A stretch of 32,143 nt of DNA from Acidobacteriota bacterium (lineage in GTDB: Bacteria; Acidobacteriota; Blastocatellia; Pyrinomonadales; Pyrinomonadaceae), in NCBI GenBank assembly GCA_003223975.1, contig QHXS01000035.1, positions 1 to 32,143 of the forward strand. The letters are read 5' to 3'. The notes under the pieces are model-generated. The model was given only the letters and a program-made list of their open reading frames with translations, was not told the DNA's origin and did no database searches. Position numbers and translations under genes: made by a program. Shown here piece by piece: positions 24,313 to 32,143 of this stretch. The stretch's first letter is position 1; each line of letters starts with the position of its first letter.

Positions 24313-24341
24313 ATAATCAGCAAAACGAAGTTAACTGTCAA
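24313..24341 (-). promoter_or_regulatory. Promoter of pgi, probably leaderless mRNA
   Basis: The minus strand reads TTGACA (24336-24341), 17 bases, GATTAT (24313-24318), then six bases to the ATG at 24304-24306. The predicted transcript starts at or next to the A of the start codon, and no ribosome binding site is present. Confidence 0.6.
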
Positions 24342-24343
24342 CC

Positions 24344-24360
24344 AACCCGGCAGCCGGGTT
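24344..24360. promoter_or_regulatory. Perfect 7-bp hairpin/dyad between divergent pgi and DUF885 genes
   Basis: AACCCGG-CAG-CCGGGTT is a perfect inverted repeat with a 3-base loop, just upstream of the pgi -35 box. It lacks a T-run on either side and may be an operator or interspersed palindrome. Confidence 0.4.
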
Positions 24361-24405
24361 CGCTCAGCGGGAGGATCATCGGCATTGTTTCTATGTCTAA
24401 ACTGA

Positions 24406-24434
24406 TTGCGTTTTTGGTCGTTATCTCATATAGT
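24406..24434 (+). promoter_or_regulatory. Sigma-70-like promoter of the DUF885 gene
   Basis: TTGCGT (24406-24411), 17-base spacer, TATAGT (24429-24434). Transcription would start near 24441, about 50 bases before the ATG at 24493. Confidence 0.55.
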
Positions 24435-24492
24435 CGGAAACATTCAAAATTAAGAGGTTCGTTACATTTTCAGATCATTTTGAACGGAATTT

Positions 24493-26235
24493 ATGAGATC
24501 AAAAGCGTATATCTTAACGGTGCTAGGAGCGTTGTTGTTTATGGGTTGTCAACCGGGTGGGCAAATCGCAAATAAACCGACGAACTCGAATTCGACGGCG
24601 TCGAATGCGAAATGGGACGCTTACGTCGATCAGTTTTTGAACGATTATTTCGCGGCAAATCCGACGTTTGCGGTTAATCAAGGCAAGCACGAATATGACG
24701 GCAAATTCCCCGATTGGAGCAACGAAGGCATTTCAAAAGAGATCGCTCGTCTAAAATCGGAGCGCGAAAAGGCGTCGGCCTTCAAGGATGCCGACCTCGA
24801 CGACCGGCAGCGTTTCGAACGTGATTATGTGATCGCGCAGATCGACAGCGACCTATTCTGGTCTGAGACGGCCGACCTGCCGCACACAAATCCGAACAGC
24901 TATTCGGGTGCGCTCGATCCCGGCATTTACGTTACCCGGGAATATGCGCCGCTTGAGACCCGGATCAAGGCCTATACGGCCTACGCGAAAAACGTTCCGT
25001 CCGCCCTTTCCCAGATCAAGGGAACGTTGAGAACGCCGATGGCAAAAGATCTGGTAAAGATCGCGCGGCAAACGATCGGCGGCCTTTCCGGTTTTTACTC
25101 GGGCGATGTAATAAAGGTGTTCGGACCGGTGAAAGACGAGGCCGCGCAAAAGGAATTCAAAGAAGCAAACGACGCAGCGATCAAAGCCGTAAAGGATTTT
25201 GATACCTGGCTTGCCGAACAGGAAAGCTCCGGGACGAATGATTTTGCTCTCGGGCCGGAGAAATTTAAGCTGATGCTCAAGCAAACCGAAGGAGTCGACA
25301 TCGACCTTGTTCAGCTTGAGGAGATCGGCAAAAAGGACTTGCAGCGAAACCTCGACGCGATGAAGGCAGAATGCGAAAAATATGCACCCGGGAAAACGCT
25401 GATCGAATGCAGCGACAAGGCGACCGCAAGTAAGGCCGAGGCAAAAAACGTCGTCGAGGCAGCCTCCGCTCAGCTTTCTGATTTGAAAAAGTTCATACAG
25501 GAAAAGGATGTATTAACCATACCCGGAACCGAAGAGCTAAAGGTGGCGCAGGCTCCGCCATATAAAGCTTGGAATTTTGCGTATATCGAGATCCCTGGTC
25601 CGTACGAAACAAATTTGCCGTCGATTTACTACGTTTCGCCTCCCGATCCAAAATGGGATAAGAAGAAGCAGGATGAGTATGTTCCCGGAAAAGGAAGCCT
25701 TTTATTTACCTCGGTTCACGAAGGATATCCGGGCCACTTTGTTCAATTCCTTCATGCTAATCGCGCCAAATCAAAATTCGGACAGGTGTTCGTCGGCTAC
25801 GCGTTTGCAGAGGGCTGGGCACATTACACCGAAGAAATGATGTACGACGCCGGGCTCGGGCAAGGCGATTCGGAACTGCACATCGGTCAACTTCAGGAAG
25901 CTTTGCTCCGCAATGTTCGGTTTCTTTCTGCGATCGGCCTGCATACGAAGGGCATGACCGTGGAAGAATCGAAGAAAATGTTCATCGAACAGGGCTTGCG
26001 TTCAGAAGGCGAGGCCGAGCAGCAATCGGCACGTGGTACATTCGACCCCGCTTACCTTAATTACACGATGGGCAAGCTGATGATCAAAAAGCTTCGAGAA
26101 GATTGGACCGCCTCACGCGGAGGCCGCTCCGCGTGGAAACAGTTCCACGACACTTTCCTCACTTACGGCGGCCCGCAGATCCCAATGGTGCGGAAAGCGA
26201 TGATGGGCAAGGATGATAAGGGTCCGCTCTTCTGA
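24493..26235 (+). CDS. DUF885 family lipoprotein, putative zinc metallopeptidase
   Basis: A 580-residue lipoprotein. The signal MRSKAYILTVLGALLFMGC ends in a lipobox Cys at 19, followed by a Ser/Asn-rich linker (TNSNSTASN). The DUF885 body follows. The key segment is VHEGYPGH (H409 to H415), a gluzincin-like HExxxxH variant with Glu next to the first His, and AEGWAHYTEEMM (E440, H444), which probably completes the metal site. DUF885 proteins resemble M32-type carboxypeptidases and oligopeptidases; the exact peptide substrate is unknown. It would act at the outer face of the inner membrane or in the periplasm. It is transcribed alone: its own promoter is at 24406-24434 and a strong terminator follows at 26260. 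Confidence 0.93.
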   Translation: MRSKAYILTVLGALLFMGCQPGGQIANKPTNSNSTASNAKWDAYVDQFLNDYFAANPTFAVNQGKHEYDGKFPDWSNEGISKEIARLKSEREKASAFKDADLDDRQRFERDYVIAQIDSDLFWSETADLPHTNPNSYSGALDPGIYVTREYAPLETRIKAYTAYAKNVPSALSQIKGTLRTPMAKDLVKIARQTIGGLSGFYSGDVIKVFGPVKDEAAQKEFKEANDAAIKAVKDFDTWLAEQESSGTNDFALGPEKFKLMLKQTEGVDIDLVQLEEIGKKDLQRNLDAMKAECEKYAPGKTLIECSDKATASKAEAKNVVEAASAQLSDLKKFIQEKDVLTIPGTEELKVAQAPPYKAWNFAYIEIPGPYETNLPSIYYVSPPDPKWDKKKQDEYVPGKGSLLFTSVHEGYPGHFVQFLHANRAKSKFGQVFVGYAFAEGWAHYTEEMMYDAGLGQGDSELHIGQLQEALLRNVRFLSAIGLHTKGMTVEESKKMFIEQGLRSEGEAEQQSARGTFDPAYLNYTMGKLMIKKLREDWTASRGGRSAWKQFHDTFLTYGGPQIPMVRKAMMGKDDKGPLF

Positions 26236-26259
26236 TCGAATAGCCATCGAATATACGCG

Positions 26260-26309
26260 AAAAACGCGAAAGTGGAGTAAAATGTCCTACCCTATTTTCG
26301 CGTTTTTTT
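26260..26309 (+). terminator. Rho-independent terminator of the DUF885 gene
   Basis: AAAAACGCGAAA (26260-26271) pairs perfectly with TTTCGCGTTTTT (26296-26307), a 12-bp stem with a 24-base loop, ending in a run of seven T. Confidence 0.85.
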
Positions 26310-26333
26310 CATATTTCACTGCTAATTAATTTT

Positions 26334-27638
26334 ATGACTCAAGCAGAACAAAAGTCTTCGCTCAAGAGCGCGATAGACAAACATAAGGAATTCCTTTTTC
26401 CAGCGGTTGCGACCTATTATCAGGAGCCGATCGCGATCACGAAAGGCGAGGGCGAGCACGTCTGGGATGACGCCGGTAATAAATATCTGGACTGCTTCGG
26501 CGGCGTGCTGACGGTGAGCGTAGGGCACGCTGAGCCGCGTGTCAACAAGGCGTGGATCGATCAGGTTAATACGATCGCGCACACGTCGACGCTTTACGCG
26601 AACGGACCGCAGGGCGATCTTGCGGAGAAGCTCGCCGAGATCACGCCGGGGAATTTAAAGAAATCGTTTTTTACGAACAGCGGCACCGAAGCCGATGACA
26701 CGGCGATCCTCGCGGCGAAACTCGCCACAGGAAATCATGAGGTCGTTGTTCTGCGTCACAGTTACGCCGGACGAAGTGCGACTGCGCTGTCATCGATCGG
26801 TCATTCGAACTGGAAACCGATCGCATCGCAAGTTCCTGGATTCGTCCACGCGCATGCGCCCTATTGTTATCGCTGTCCGTTCAATGCGACGCCGGACAAT
26901 TGTGGGCTCGCCTGCGCGAATGATGTTGAGGAATTGATCCGCACGACGACGACCGGTGAGATCGCCGCCTTCATGTCCGAGACGATCCTCGGCGTTGGCG
27001 GTTTCATCGTTCCGCCGAAAGATTATTTCAAACGCGTTCACGAGATCACGAAGAATCATGGCGGACTTTTCATCTCCGACGAAGTGCAAACCGCCTGGGG
27101 ACGCACGGGCGACAAGTGGTTCGGCATCGAGCACTACGGGGTCGAGCCCGACATCATCACATCGGCAAAGGGAATGGGCAACGGCGTGCCGATCGGCTGG
27201 ACGATCGCGACACCGGAAGTCGCGGATGCATTTCCGGGACTGACGTTCTCGACGTTCGGCGGCAATCCCGTTTCGATGGCTGTCGGCCTCGCGGTGATAA
27301 AAGTCATTGAGGAAGACGATCTGCGAACCAACTGCCGCGTCGTTGGCGATTATTTCCACGATCAACTTCTCGGGCTACAGGAAAAATATCCGATCCTCGG
27401 CGAGGTCCGCGGAATGGGGATCATGCAGGCGATCGAACTCGTGAAAGATCCTAAGACGAAAGAGCCAAATCCAGAAGCGGTTCTGAAAATCTTCGAAGAG
27501 ACAAAACGCCAGGGCGTTCTTATCGGAAAAGGCGGATTGTACGGCAACGTGATCCGAACGGGATTGATGCTGAATTCGTCGAAGGACACAGTTGACGAGT
27601 TGATCAAAGCCTTAGATGCCGGTCTTTCGACCTGCTGA
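26334..27638 (+). CDS. Class III PLP-dependent aminotransferase (AGXT2 / beta-alanine-type)
   Basis: A 434-residue fold-type I enzyme. Features are YLDCFGGVLTVSVGHAEPRV, FFTNSGTEADDTAILAAK, the cofactor Asp in LFISDEVQTAWGRTG, the PLP lysine K279 in ITSAKGMGNGVPIG, and TFSTFGGNPVSMA. A CYRCPFNATPDNCGLAC segment with four Cys in about 20 residues is typical of one branch and may support structure. Class III enzymes of this branch move the amino group of omega- or beta-amino acids to pyruvate, glyoxylate or 2-oxoglutarate. Because a dihydropyrimidinase follows in the same direction, beta-alanine or beta-aminoisobutyrate is a reasonable substrate, which is inference. The ATG has no clear ribosome binding site and lies just after a terminator. 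Confidence 0.92.
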   Translation: MTQAEQKSSLKSAIDKHKEFLFPAVATYYQEPIAITKGEGEHVWDDAGNKYLDCFGGVLTVSVGHAEPRVNKAWIDQVNTIAHTSTLYANGPQGDLAEKLAEITPGNLKKSFFTNSGTEADDTAILAAKLATGNHEVVVLRHSYAGRSATALSSIGHSNWKPIASQVPGFVHAHAPYCYRCPFNATPDNCGLACANDVEELIRTTTTGEIAAFMSETILGVGGFIVPPKDYFKRVHEITKNHGGLFISDEVQTAWGRTGDKWFGIEHYGVEPDIITSAKGMGNGVPIGWTIATPEVADAFPGLTFSTFGGNPVSMAVGLAVIKVIEEDDLRTNCRVVGDYFHDQLLGLQEKYPILGEVRGMGIMQAIELVKDPKTKEPNPEAVLKIFEETKRQGVLIGKGGLYGNVIRTGLMLNSSKDTVDELIKALDAGLSTC

Positions 27639-27664
27639 ATTTAAACCTATCTAAGGAAGCTACT

Positions 27665-28120
27665 ATGCGAAAACTGCTCCTCTTTACATTCGCACCTTTT
27701 ATCGTTATTTATGCAGCAACATCTGCCATTGGTCAGAATTCACTGAAAGGCGACTGGGAATGGCGCAGTCCGATGGATAAACAAAAGCGGCAAATCCTTT
27801 TCAGTATCAGGATCGATCCAAAAAACGGGAAGGTAGCCGGCACCTACTTTTTCAATGAGCTCGAGAACGGCGACACCGAAAGCGATGGTGCAGTCACCGG
27901 CTATATCGGGACGGTTGTCGGCAATGCGATAAAGATCGAGTTCGATCCGCAAGCTGCCGATCCAGGTTACACGGAACACGTCCGTTACAAGCGACCCAAA
28001 GGCCGACTGCCGAGCACCGCGACTCTCACTCTGAAGAATGGAAAACTTGAATGGGTGCAGAATCATGGGATCCTCGATAAGGAACTACCAAAGACGTTCA
28101 CGCTTACGCGGTCAAGGTAA
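27665..28120 (+). CDS. Small secreted hypothetical protein (151 aa)
   Basis: A signal peptide MRKLLLFTFAPFIVIYAATSAIGQ is followed by about 127 residues rich in beta strands (LKGDWEWRS, FSIRIDP, VAGTYFF, AIKIEFDP, ATLTLKNGKLEWV). The repeated short strands with G/D/N turns suggest a small barrel such as a lipocalin- or avidin-like fold, but no motif proves it. AAGGAAG lies about 6 bases before the ATG. It starts 26 bases after the aminotransferase stop, and the following hydrolase ORF begins at its stop, so it belongs to the same transcript. Confidence 0.8.
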   Translation: MRKLLLFTFAPFIVIYAATSAIGQNSLKGDWEWRSPMDKQKRQILFSIRIDPKNGKVAGTYFFNELENGDTESDGAVTGYIGTVVGNAIKIEFDPQAADPGYTEHVRYKRPKGRLPSTATLTLKNGKLEWVQNHGILDKELPKTFTLTRSR

Positions 28121-28180
28121 ATGTTCTTTTCAGAAGTAAAAGGAAATCGAACTTTAACAACCTGTCATCGTTTACGCTTT

Positions 28181-29833
28181 ATGTTCACAAATCCCTTCAG
28201 AATTCTCTGCATTATCTTGATCGTCTTTGGTTTTTCGGTCGCGCAGATTCCCGACAAGCAGAAGGTCGTCGCCGGGGCGGAACGAGCGCTTGAAAGGGCT
28301 GCTAAGACAAATTCGATGCCCGCTCCCGGCTGCGCCGTCGGCGTTTCCGTTAATGGCGAATCGGTATTTGAAAAAGCGTTCGGTCTTGCAGAAATGGAGC
28401 ATAATGTTCCGAACACGGCACAAACCATATTTGAATCTGGCTCGGTGGCTAAGCAATTCACGGCTGCCGCTCTTGTTTTGCTCCAGCAAGAAGGGAAATT
28501 GAGCATCGACGATCCGGTTCGGAAATACATCCCGGAATTGCCCGATTACGGAACGCCTCTGACGATCCGACACATGCTTAACCACACGGCTGGGCTTCGC
28601 GATTGGGGGTCTGTGATGGAGCTGACAGGAGCCGGACGCGGCGACCGGGTCATAACTCAGGACATCGCATTGGATGTGATCGCTCGTCAGAAAGCGTTGG
28701 ACTTCGCGCCCGGCGCCGAATATTCCTATTCGAACAGCGGCTACAACCTGGCGGCGATCATTGTCGAACGTGTTTCAAAGCAGAAATTTGCGGACTTTCT
28801 AAAGGAACGTATTTTTAAGCCCCTCGGCATGAACCATTCGTCAATTCGTGACGATTACAGGCGGCTCGTGCCCGGGCGGGCCCAAGGCTATTCAAGATCG
28901 GGTGCGAACGGGCCCTGGATGCTGAACATGCCGATCATGAATGTCTACGGCAATGGCGGGATCCTCACCACGGTCGGAGACTGGTTGAAATGGAATGCGA
29001 TGCTTGATTCGCGTTCGATGGGAGCGCCGTTGGTCGAAGCACTCGAAACGCAAGGCGTTCTTAACGACGGACGAAAGATCACGTATGCATTGGGGCTCGT
29101 TGTTGACTCATACAAGGGCATACGGCAGATCGGCCACAATGGGGCGACCGCTGGCTATGTTACCGCGCTTGGCCGCTACCCCGATCAGAAGTTGTCCGTT
29201 GCGGTGCTGTGTAACGGAAGCGCGATGGATCCCAACGAACTTTTGGAAAGCATTGTAGACGAATCACTGGGGCCATTTCCGTCGTCTCCGGTCCAGACGC
29301 CAACGTTTGTAAAGCTGTCGGAAGACCAATTAATGAAGTTTGTAGGCACATGGCGAAACGAGAAAACAAGGAATCCAAATCAGATCATTCTCGATAATGG
29401 AGAACTCAAGATCAACGGTGGATCGCTAAAACCGATTTCCGAAGACGCGTTCATGCTCGGCGAACGGAAAGCAAAATTCATCTCTAATAAGGACGGGCTC
29501 GCGAGCGTGATGGAGATCGCGAACACCGACGGCTCGATGACTCGGCTTTTGTTCGAGCGGGAATGGAAACCGACCGACCTGAATGAATTTGCAGGTGATT
29601 GGTACAGCGAAGAAGCGCAGTCGCGGATTTCCATCGCCATCGAGAACGGCAGTGCAATCCTGAATTTGCGGCCCGTGCTGCACTTCCAGCTCAGGCCGGT
29701 CTATCGAGACGCATTTAGCGGCCAGGGCTTTACATTGTGGTTTACCCGTGACCCATCGGGAAAGATAACCCAACTTCACGTCGGCGGCCCGCGGATGCGA
29801 GATATGCTGTTCACACGCGCACTCTCACGGTAA
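28181..29833 (+). CDS. Secreted serine hydrolase, beta-lactamase family (class C-like)
   Basis: I begin at the ATG 28181, which gives a normal signal peptide MFTNPFRILCIILIVFGFSVAQ; the ATG at 28121, right after the previous stop, adds 20 residues and is the alternative. The penicillin-binding/beta-lactamase fold motifs are SVAK (S88-x2-K91) in FESGSVAKQFTAAAL, YSN (Y183) in EYSYSNSGYN, and HNG in RQIGHNGATAGYV. Such proteins are esterases, D-aminopeptidases or transpeptidase-like enzymes more often than true beta-lactamases. After about residue 375 there is a long extra beta-rich C-terminal domain (to 550), unlike the shorter neighbour at 29844. The next gene starts 10 bases after the stop. 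Confidence 0.9.
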   Translation: MFTNPFRILCIILIVFGFSVAQIPDKQKVVAGAERALERAAKTNSMPAPGCAVGVSVNGESVFEKAFGLAEMEHNVPNTAQTIFESGSVAKQFTAAALVLLQQEGKLSIDDPVRKYIPELPDYGTPLTIRHMLNHTAGLRDWGSVMELTGAGRGDRVITQDIALDVIARQKALDFAPGAEYSYSNSGYNLAAIIVERVSKQKFADFLKERIFKPLGMNHSSIRDDYRRLVPGRAQGYSRSGANGPWMLNMPIMNVYGNGGILTTVGDWLKWNAMLDSRSMGAPLVEALETQGVLNDGRKITYALGLVVDSYKGIRQIGHNGATAGYVTALGRYPDQKLSVAVLCNGSAMDPNELLESIVDESLGPFPSSPVQTPTFVKLSEDQLMKFVGTWRNEKTRNPNQIILDNGELKINGGSLKPISEDAFMLGERKAKFISNKDGLASVMEIANTDGSMTRLLFEREWKPTDLNEFAGDWYSEEAQSRISIAIENGSAILNLRPVLHFQLRPVYRDAFSGQGFTLWFTRDPSGKITQLHVGGPRMRDMLFTRALSR

Positions 29834-29843
29834 CGATTGAATT

Positions 29844-31220
29844 ATGAAACTGGCATATCCACTTTTATTGCTTCTGCTTTTTTGTGGCTCACTTCTCGGC
29901 CAGAGTTCGATTGAACGGTCGGTGGACGATTTCATAAAGGCCGAGATGGAGCGGCAAAAGATCCCGGGCGTTTCGCTCGCAGTGGTAAGAGATGGAAAGC
30001 CTTTGATCGTAAAAGGTTACGGCTTTGCAAATCTTGAGCATCAAGTTCCGGTCAAACCTGAAACGATCTTTCAATCCGGGTCGATGGGCAAACAGTTCAC
30101 AGCATTTGCGGTGATGCTTTTGGTCGAAGAGGGAAAGATCGGCCTGGAAGAAAAGATCAGCAAATATCTTGGGGATGTTCCGCCAGCCTGGTCGAACATC
30201 ACAATACGCCACTTGCTGACCCATACAAGCGGTATGACCGATTATCCAGACAGTTTCGATTTCCGCCGCGACTTTACCGAGGACGAACTCCTGAAATGGG
30301 CGAAGGAGGTTCCGGTAGCTTTTGCCCCGGGTGAAAAATGGCAGTACAGCAATCTCGGCTTTGTTACGTTAGGACTGATCATTCACAAGGCATCTGGCAA
30401 ATTCTACGGCGATCTGCTGCAGGAGCGCGTGTTCAAACCGCTTGGAATGACGACGGCGAGGATCATCAACGAGGCTGATGTCATCCCCAATAGGGCCGCT
30501 GGTTACAGGTTGGACAAGGGCGAATTGAAGAATCAAAACTGGGTGTCGCCTTCTATGAATACGACTGCGGACGGCTCCTTATACCTGACGGTGCTAGACG
30601 TGATGAAATGGGACGACGCGCTCACTAATCGCAAACTTCTGAGCACCGCGTCGTACGACCAAATGTGGACGCCGGTTAAGCTGAACAACGGCAAGACGGA
30701 GCATTACGGATTCGGATGGGCCCTTCGCGAAGTGAACGGCAAACGAGTGATCGAACACGGCGGTGCATGGCAAGGCTTCAAGTCTTTCATCGCAAGATAT
30801 CCCGACAATAATTTGACGGTTATCGTATTCGCGAATTCTTCGAACACAAATCCAGCACGGCTTGCGAACCGTATAGCAGAGATCATCGATCCGCAGTTGA
30901 AGCCATATACGATGACCGATCCGGATCCTAAACTCACAGCTGACTTTCGACAGTTGCTTGCGAACATTTTGAAGGGAGACGTCGATGAGAAACGATTCGC
31001 AGCTTCAGTTCGGCAGGCGCTCACCGATCCTACCGATCGCTTGATCGCTCACATGAAAACGATCGGCCCGATCCAGAAATTCGAACTACTTGAGCGTAAT
31101 GTTTCAGATGCGGGAGTGCTCTATCGATACAGCGCCGAATTTGGAAGCATGACGGTAAACCTGTTCATTCGCGTGGGTAAAGATGGTCGAATCGATCGTT
31201 TTGAGTTGAATCCCGATTAG
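29844..31220 (+). CDS. Secreted serine hydrolase, beta-lactamase family, second copy
   Basis: A 458-residue exported protein with the signal peptide MKLAYPLLLLLLFCGSLLGQ. Catalytic motifs are SMGK (S80-x2-K83) in FQSGSMGKQFTAFAV, YSN (Y168) in WQYSNLGFV, and HGG (H305) in VIEHGGAWQGFK. It resembles the preceding gene over the catalytic domain, with similar stretches such as LEHQVPVKPETIFQSGS against MEHNVPNTAQTIFESGS, so the pair looks like a tandem duplication that has diverged. Its C-terminal domain is shorter (about 350-458). Probable role is an esterase or peptidase in the periplasm. It starts 10 bases after the upstream stop and the dihydropyrimidinase starts 11 bases after its own stop. 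Confidence 0.9.
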   Translation: MKLAYPLLLLLLFCGSLLGQSSIERSVDDFIKAEMERQKIPGVSLAVVRDGKPLIVKGYGFANLEHQVPVKPETIFQSGSMGKQFTAFAVMLLVEEGKIGLEEKISKYLGDVPPAWSNITIRHLLTHTSGMTDYPDSFDFRRDFTEDELLKWAKEVPVAFAPGEKWQYSNLGFVTLGLIIHKASGKFYGDLLQERVFKPLGMTTARIINEADVIPNRAAGYRLDKGELKNQNWVSPSMNTTADGSLYLTVLDVMKWDDALTNRKLLSTASYDQMWTPVKLNNGKTEHYGFGWALREVNGKRVIEHGGAWQGFKSFIARYPDNNLTVIVFANSSNTNPARLANRIAEIIDPQLKPYTMTDPDPKLTADFRQLLANILKGDVDEKRFAASVRQALTDPTDRLIAHMKTIGPIQKFELLERNVSDAGVLYRYSAEFGSMTVNLFIRVGKDGRIDRFELNPD

Positions 31221-31231
31221 TAAAGTTCCGT

Positions 31232-32143
31232 ATGAAAACATTAATTAAGAATGGCCGAGTAGTTACCGCTGTCGACGATTACACGGCTGAAATTCTCATC
31301 GAAGACGAAACGATCTCGATGATCGGAAAGCAGATCGACATCGATGCCGATGTTGTCATCAACGCAAAAAACAAACTCGTAATTCCGGGTGGCATCGATC
31401 CGCATACGCATATGGAACTGCCGTTTGGCGGCACCCAATCGAGCGACGATTTTTTTACAGGCACGCGTGCGGCGGCGTTTGGAGGCACCACGACTATCAT
31501 CGACTTTGCCGTGCAAACGAAAGGTGAGTCGATGATCTCCGGTGTCGACGCGTGGCACAAGAAGGCGGAAGGGAAGTGTGCGATCGACTATGGCTTTCAT
31601 CTCATCACCACCGATTTTGAAGACAAGCACACCGAAGAGATGTACACGTTGATGGACGAGGGAATTACGTCCTTCAAGCTATTTATGGCCTATCCCGGTG
31701 TGTTTCTCGCCGATGACGCGACGATCTTTCGCGCGATGTCGGCGGCCGGCGAACGCGGAGGTTTGATCTGCATGCACGCCGAGAACGGGATCGTGATCAA
31801 CGAGATCATCAAACGCTTTCTCGCCGACGGCAGAACAGCGCCGAAGTATCACGCGCTGACGCGACCGACGATCGCGGAAGCCGAAGGCGTCCATCGCGCG
31901 ATCGCGATCGCTGAGATGGCCGAGTCGCCGGTGTACATCGTGCATCTGAGCTGCACCGACGCGCTCAACAAAGTGCGCGAAGCACGCGATCGCGGCATCC
32001 CTGCATTCGCTGAAACATGTCCGCAATATCTTTTCCATTCGATCGAGGACTACGGTGATGACTTTGAAGGTGCTCGATATGTCATGACGCCGCCGCTCCG
32101 CGAGAAGCACAATCAGGCGGAGCTTTGGAAAGGCTTAAAGATG
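31232..32143 (+). CDS. hydA: Dihydropyrimidinase / D-hydantoinase, 5' part (3' end outside window)
   Basis: This frame is not in the ORF track because it has no stop before the window ends; 304 codons are visible of a usual 460 or so. It belongs to the cyclic amidohydrolase superfamily. Metal ligands are visible: H58-x-H60 in GGIDPHTHMELPF, the carboxylated lysine K149 in TSFKLFMAYPG, H182 in CMHAENG, and H238 in VHLSC. The SFKLFMAYPG and TCPQYLF segments are typical of dihydropyrimidinases rather than dihydroorotases or allantoinases. The enzyme opens 5,6-dihydrouracil to N-carbamoyl-beta-alanine in the cytoplasm. It follows the second hydrolase by 11 bases. Confidence 0.94.
   Translation, partial: MKTLIKNGRVVTAVDDYTAEILIEDETISMIGKQIDIDADVVINAKNKLVIPGGIDPHTHMELPFGGTQSSDDFFTGTRAAAFGGTTTIIDFAVQTKGESMISGVDAWHKKAEGKCAIDYGFHLITTDFEDKHTEEMYTLMDEGITSFKLFMAYPGVFLADDATIFRAMSAAGERGGLICMHAENGIVINEIIKRFLADGRTAPKYHALTRPTIAEAEGVHRAIAIAEMAESPVYIVHLSCTDALNKVREARDRGIPAFAETCPQYLFHSIEDYGDDFEGARYVMTPPLREKHNQAELWKGLKM

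Noticed and set aside
24165-24575. 136-aa plus ORF before the DUF885 gene
   Set aside because: Begins inside pgi antisense and runs through the promoter region into the DUF885 gene in another frame.
28121-28180. Upstream start of the first beta-lactamase-like gene
   Set aside because: Adds 20 residues ahead of a normal signal peptide; only a weak ribosome binding site, kept as an alternative.
28181-31220. True beta-lactamase resistance genes
   Set aside because: SxxK/YxN/HxG motifs are shared by many esterases and peptidases; nothing points to antibiotic hydrolysis.

Overview
The window is a 32 kb piece of a Gram-negative-type bacterial chromosome with moderate GC. It is densely coded, with about 23 protein genes and one tRNA. 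Many secreted or lipoprotein hydrolases, a DUF885 lipoprotein, LTD-like short tandem repeats inside genes and the gene mix suggest an Acidobacteriota member, perhaps of the Blastocatellia/Pyrinomonadales type. That placement is inference from gene content only; no 16S rRNA or ribosomal marker is present.

Layout. (1) 1-1344: the 3' end of a polytopic membrane protein. (2) 1436-3127, minus strand: a small unknown protein, an HU-type nucleoid protein, tRNA-Pro(TGG) and rdgB (house-cleaning NTP pyrophosphatase), with two clear minus-strand terminators and a good tRNA promoter. (3) 3232-4512: an unrecognised 426-aa protein. (4) 4519-9051: the ybbP-ybbA ABC system divergent from a tesA-type SGNH hydrolase, the same arrangement as in E. 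coli. Here a four-helix-bundle (S23/IVS) gene sits between the ATPase and the permease and is bracketed by inverted 9-bp repeat arrays. (5) 9055-10804: a small unknown protein and a threonine synthase carrying a repeat-like in-frame insertion. (6) 11144-16631: an apparent operon of an orphan FtsX-type permease, a GT39-like glycosyltransferase, a GMC-type FAD oxidoreductase, an SDR epimerase/reductase and a tiny membrane protein. It is preceded by a helically phased GGACA repeat array and ends against a convergent flippase-like (LPG synthase TM) gene. (7) 18077-22645: a two-gene secreted module (684-aa unknown plus 832-aa alkaline-phosphatase-superfamily protein) behind a near-consensus promoter. 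(8) 22624-26235: a stand-alone glucose-6-phosphate isomerase of the transaldolase-fused type, and a divergent DUF885 lipoprotein metallopeptidase. (9) 26334-32143: a class III aminotransferase, a small secreted protein, two tandem serine beta-lactamase-like hydrolases and the start of a dihydropyrimidinase. The first and last of these suggest reductive pyrimidine or beta-amino-acid catabolism.

No prophage, transposase, CRISPR array or antiviral system was recognised. The most interesting material is the 4HB gene with its inverted repeat brackets, the phased operator-like array at 11026-11092, the split-core phosphatase with its unknown partner, and the GMC/SDR redox pair in a glycan or lipid context.
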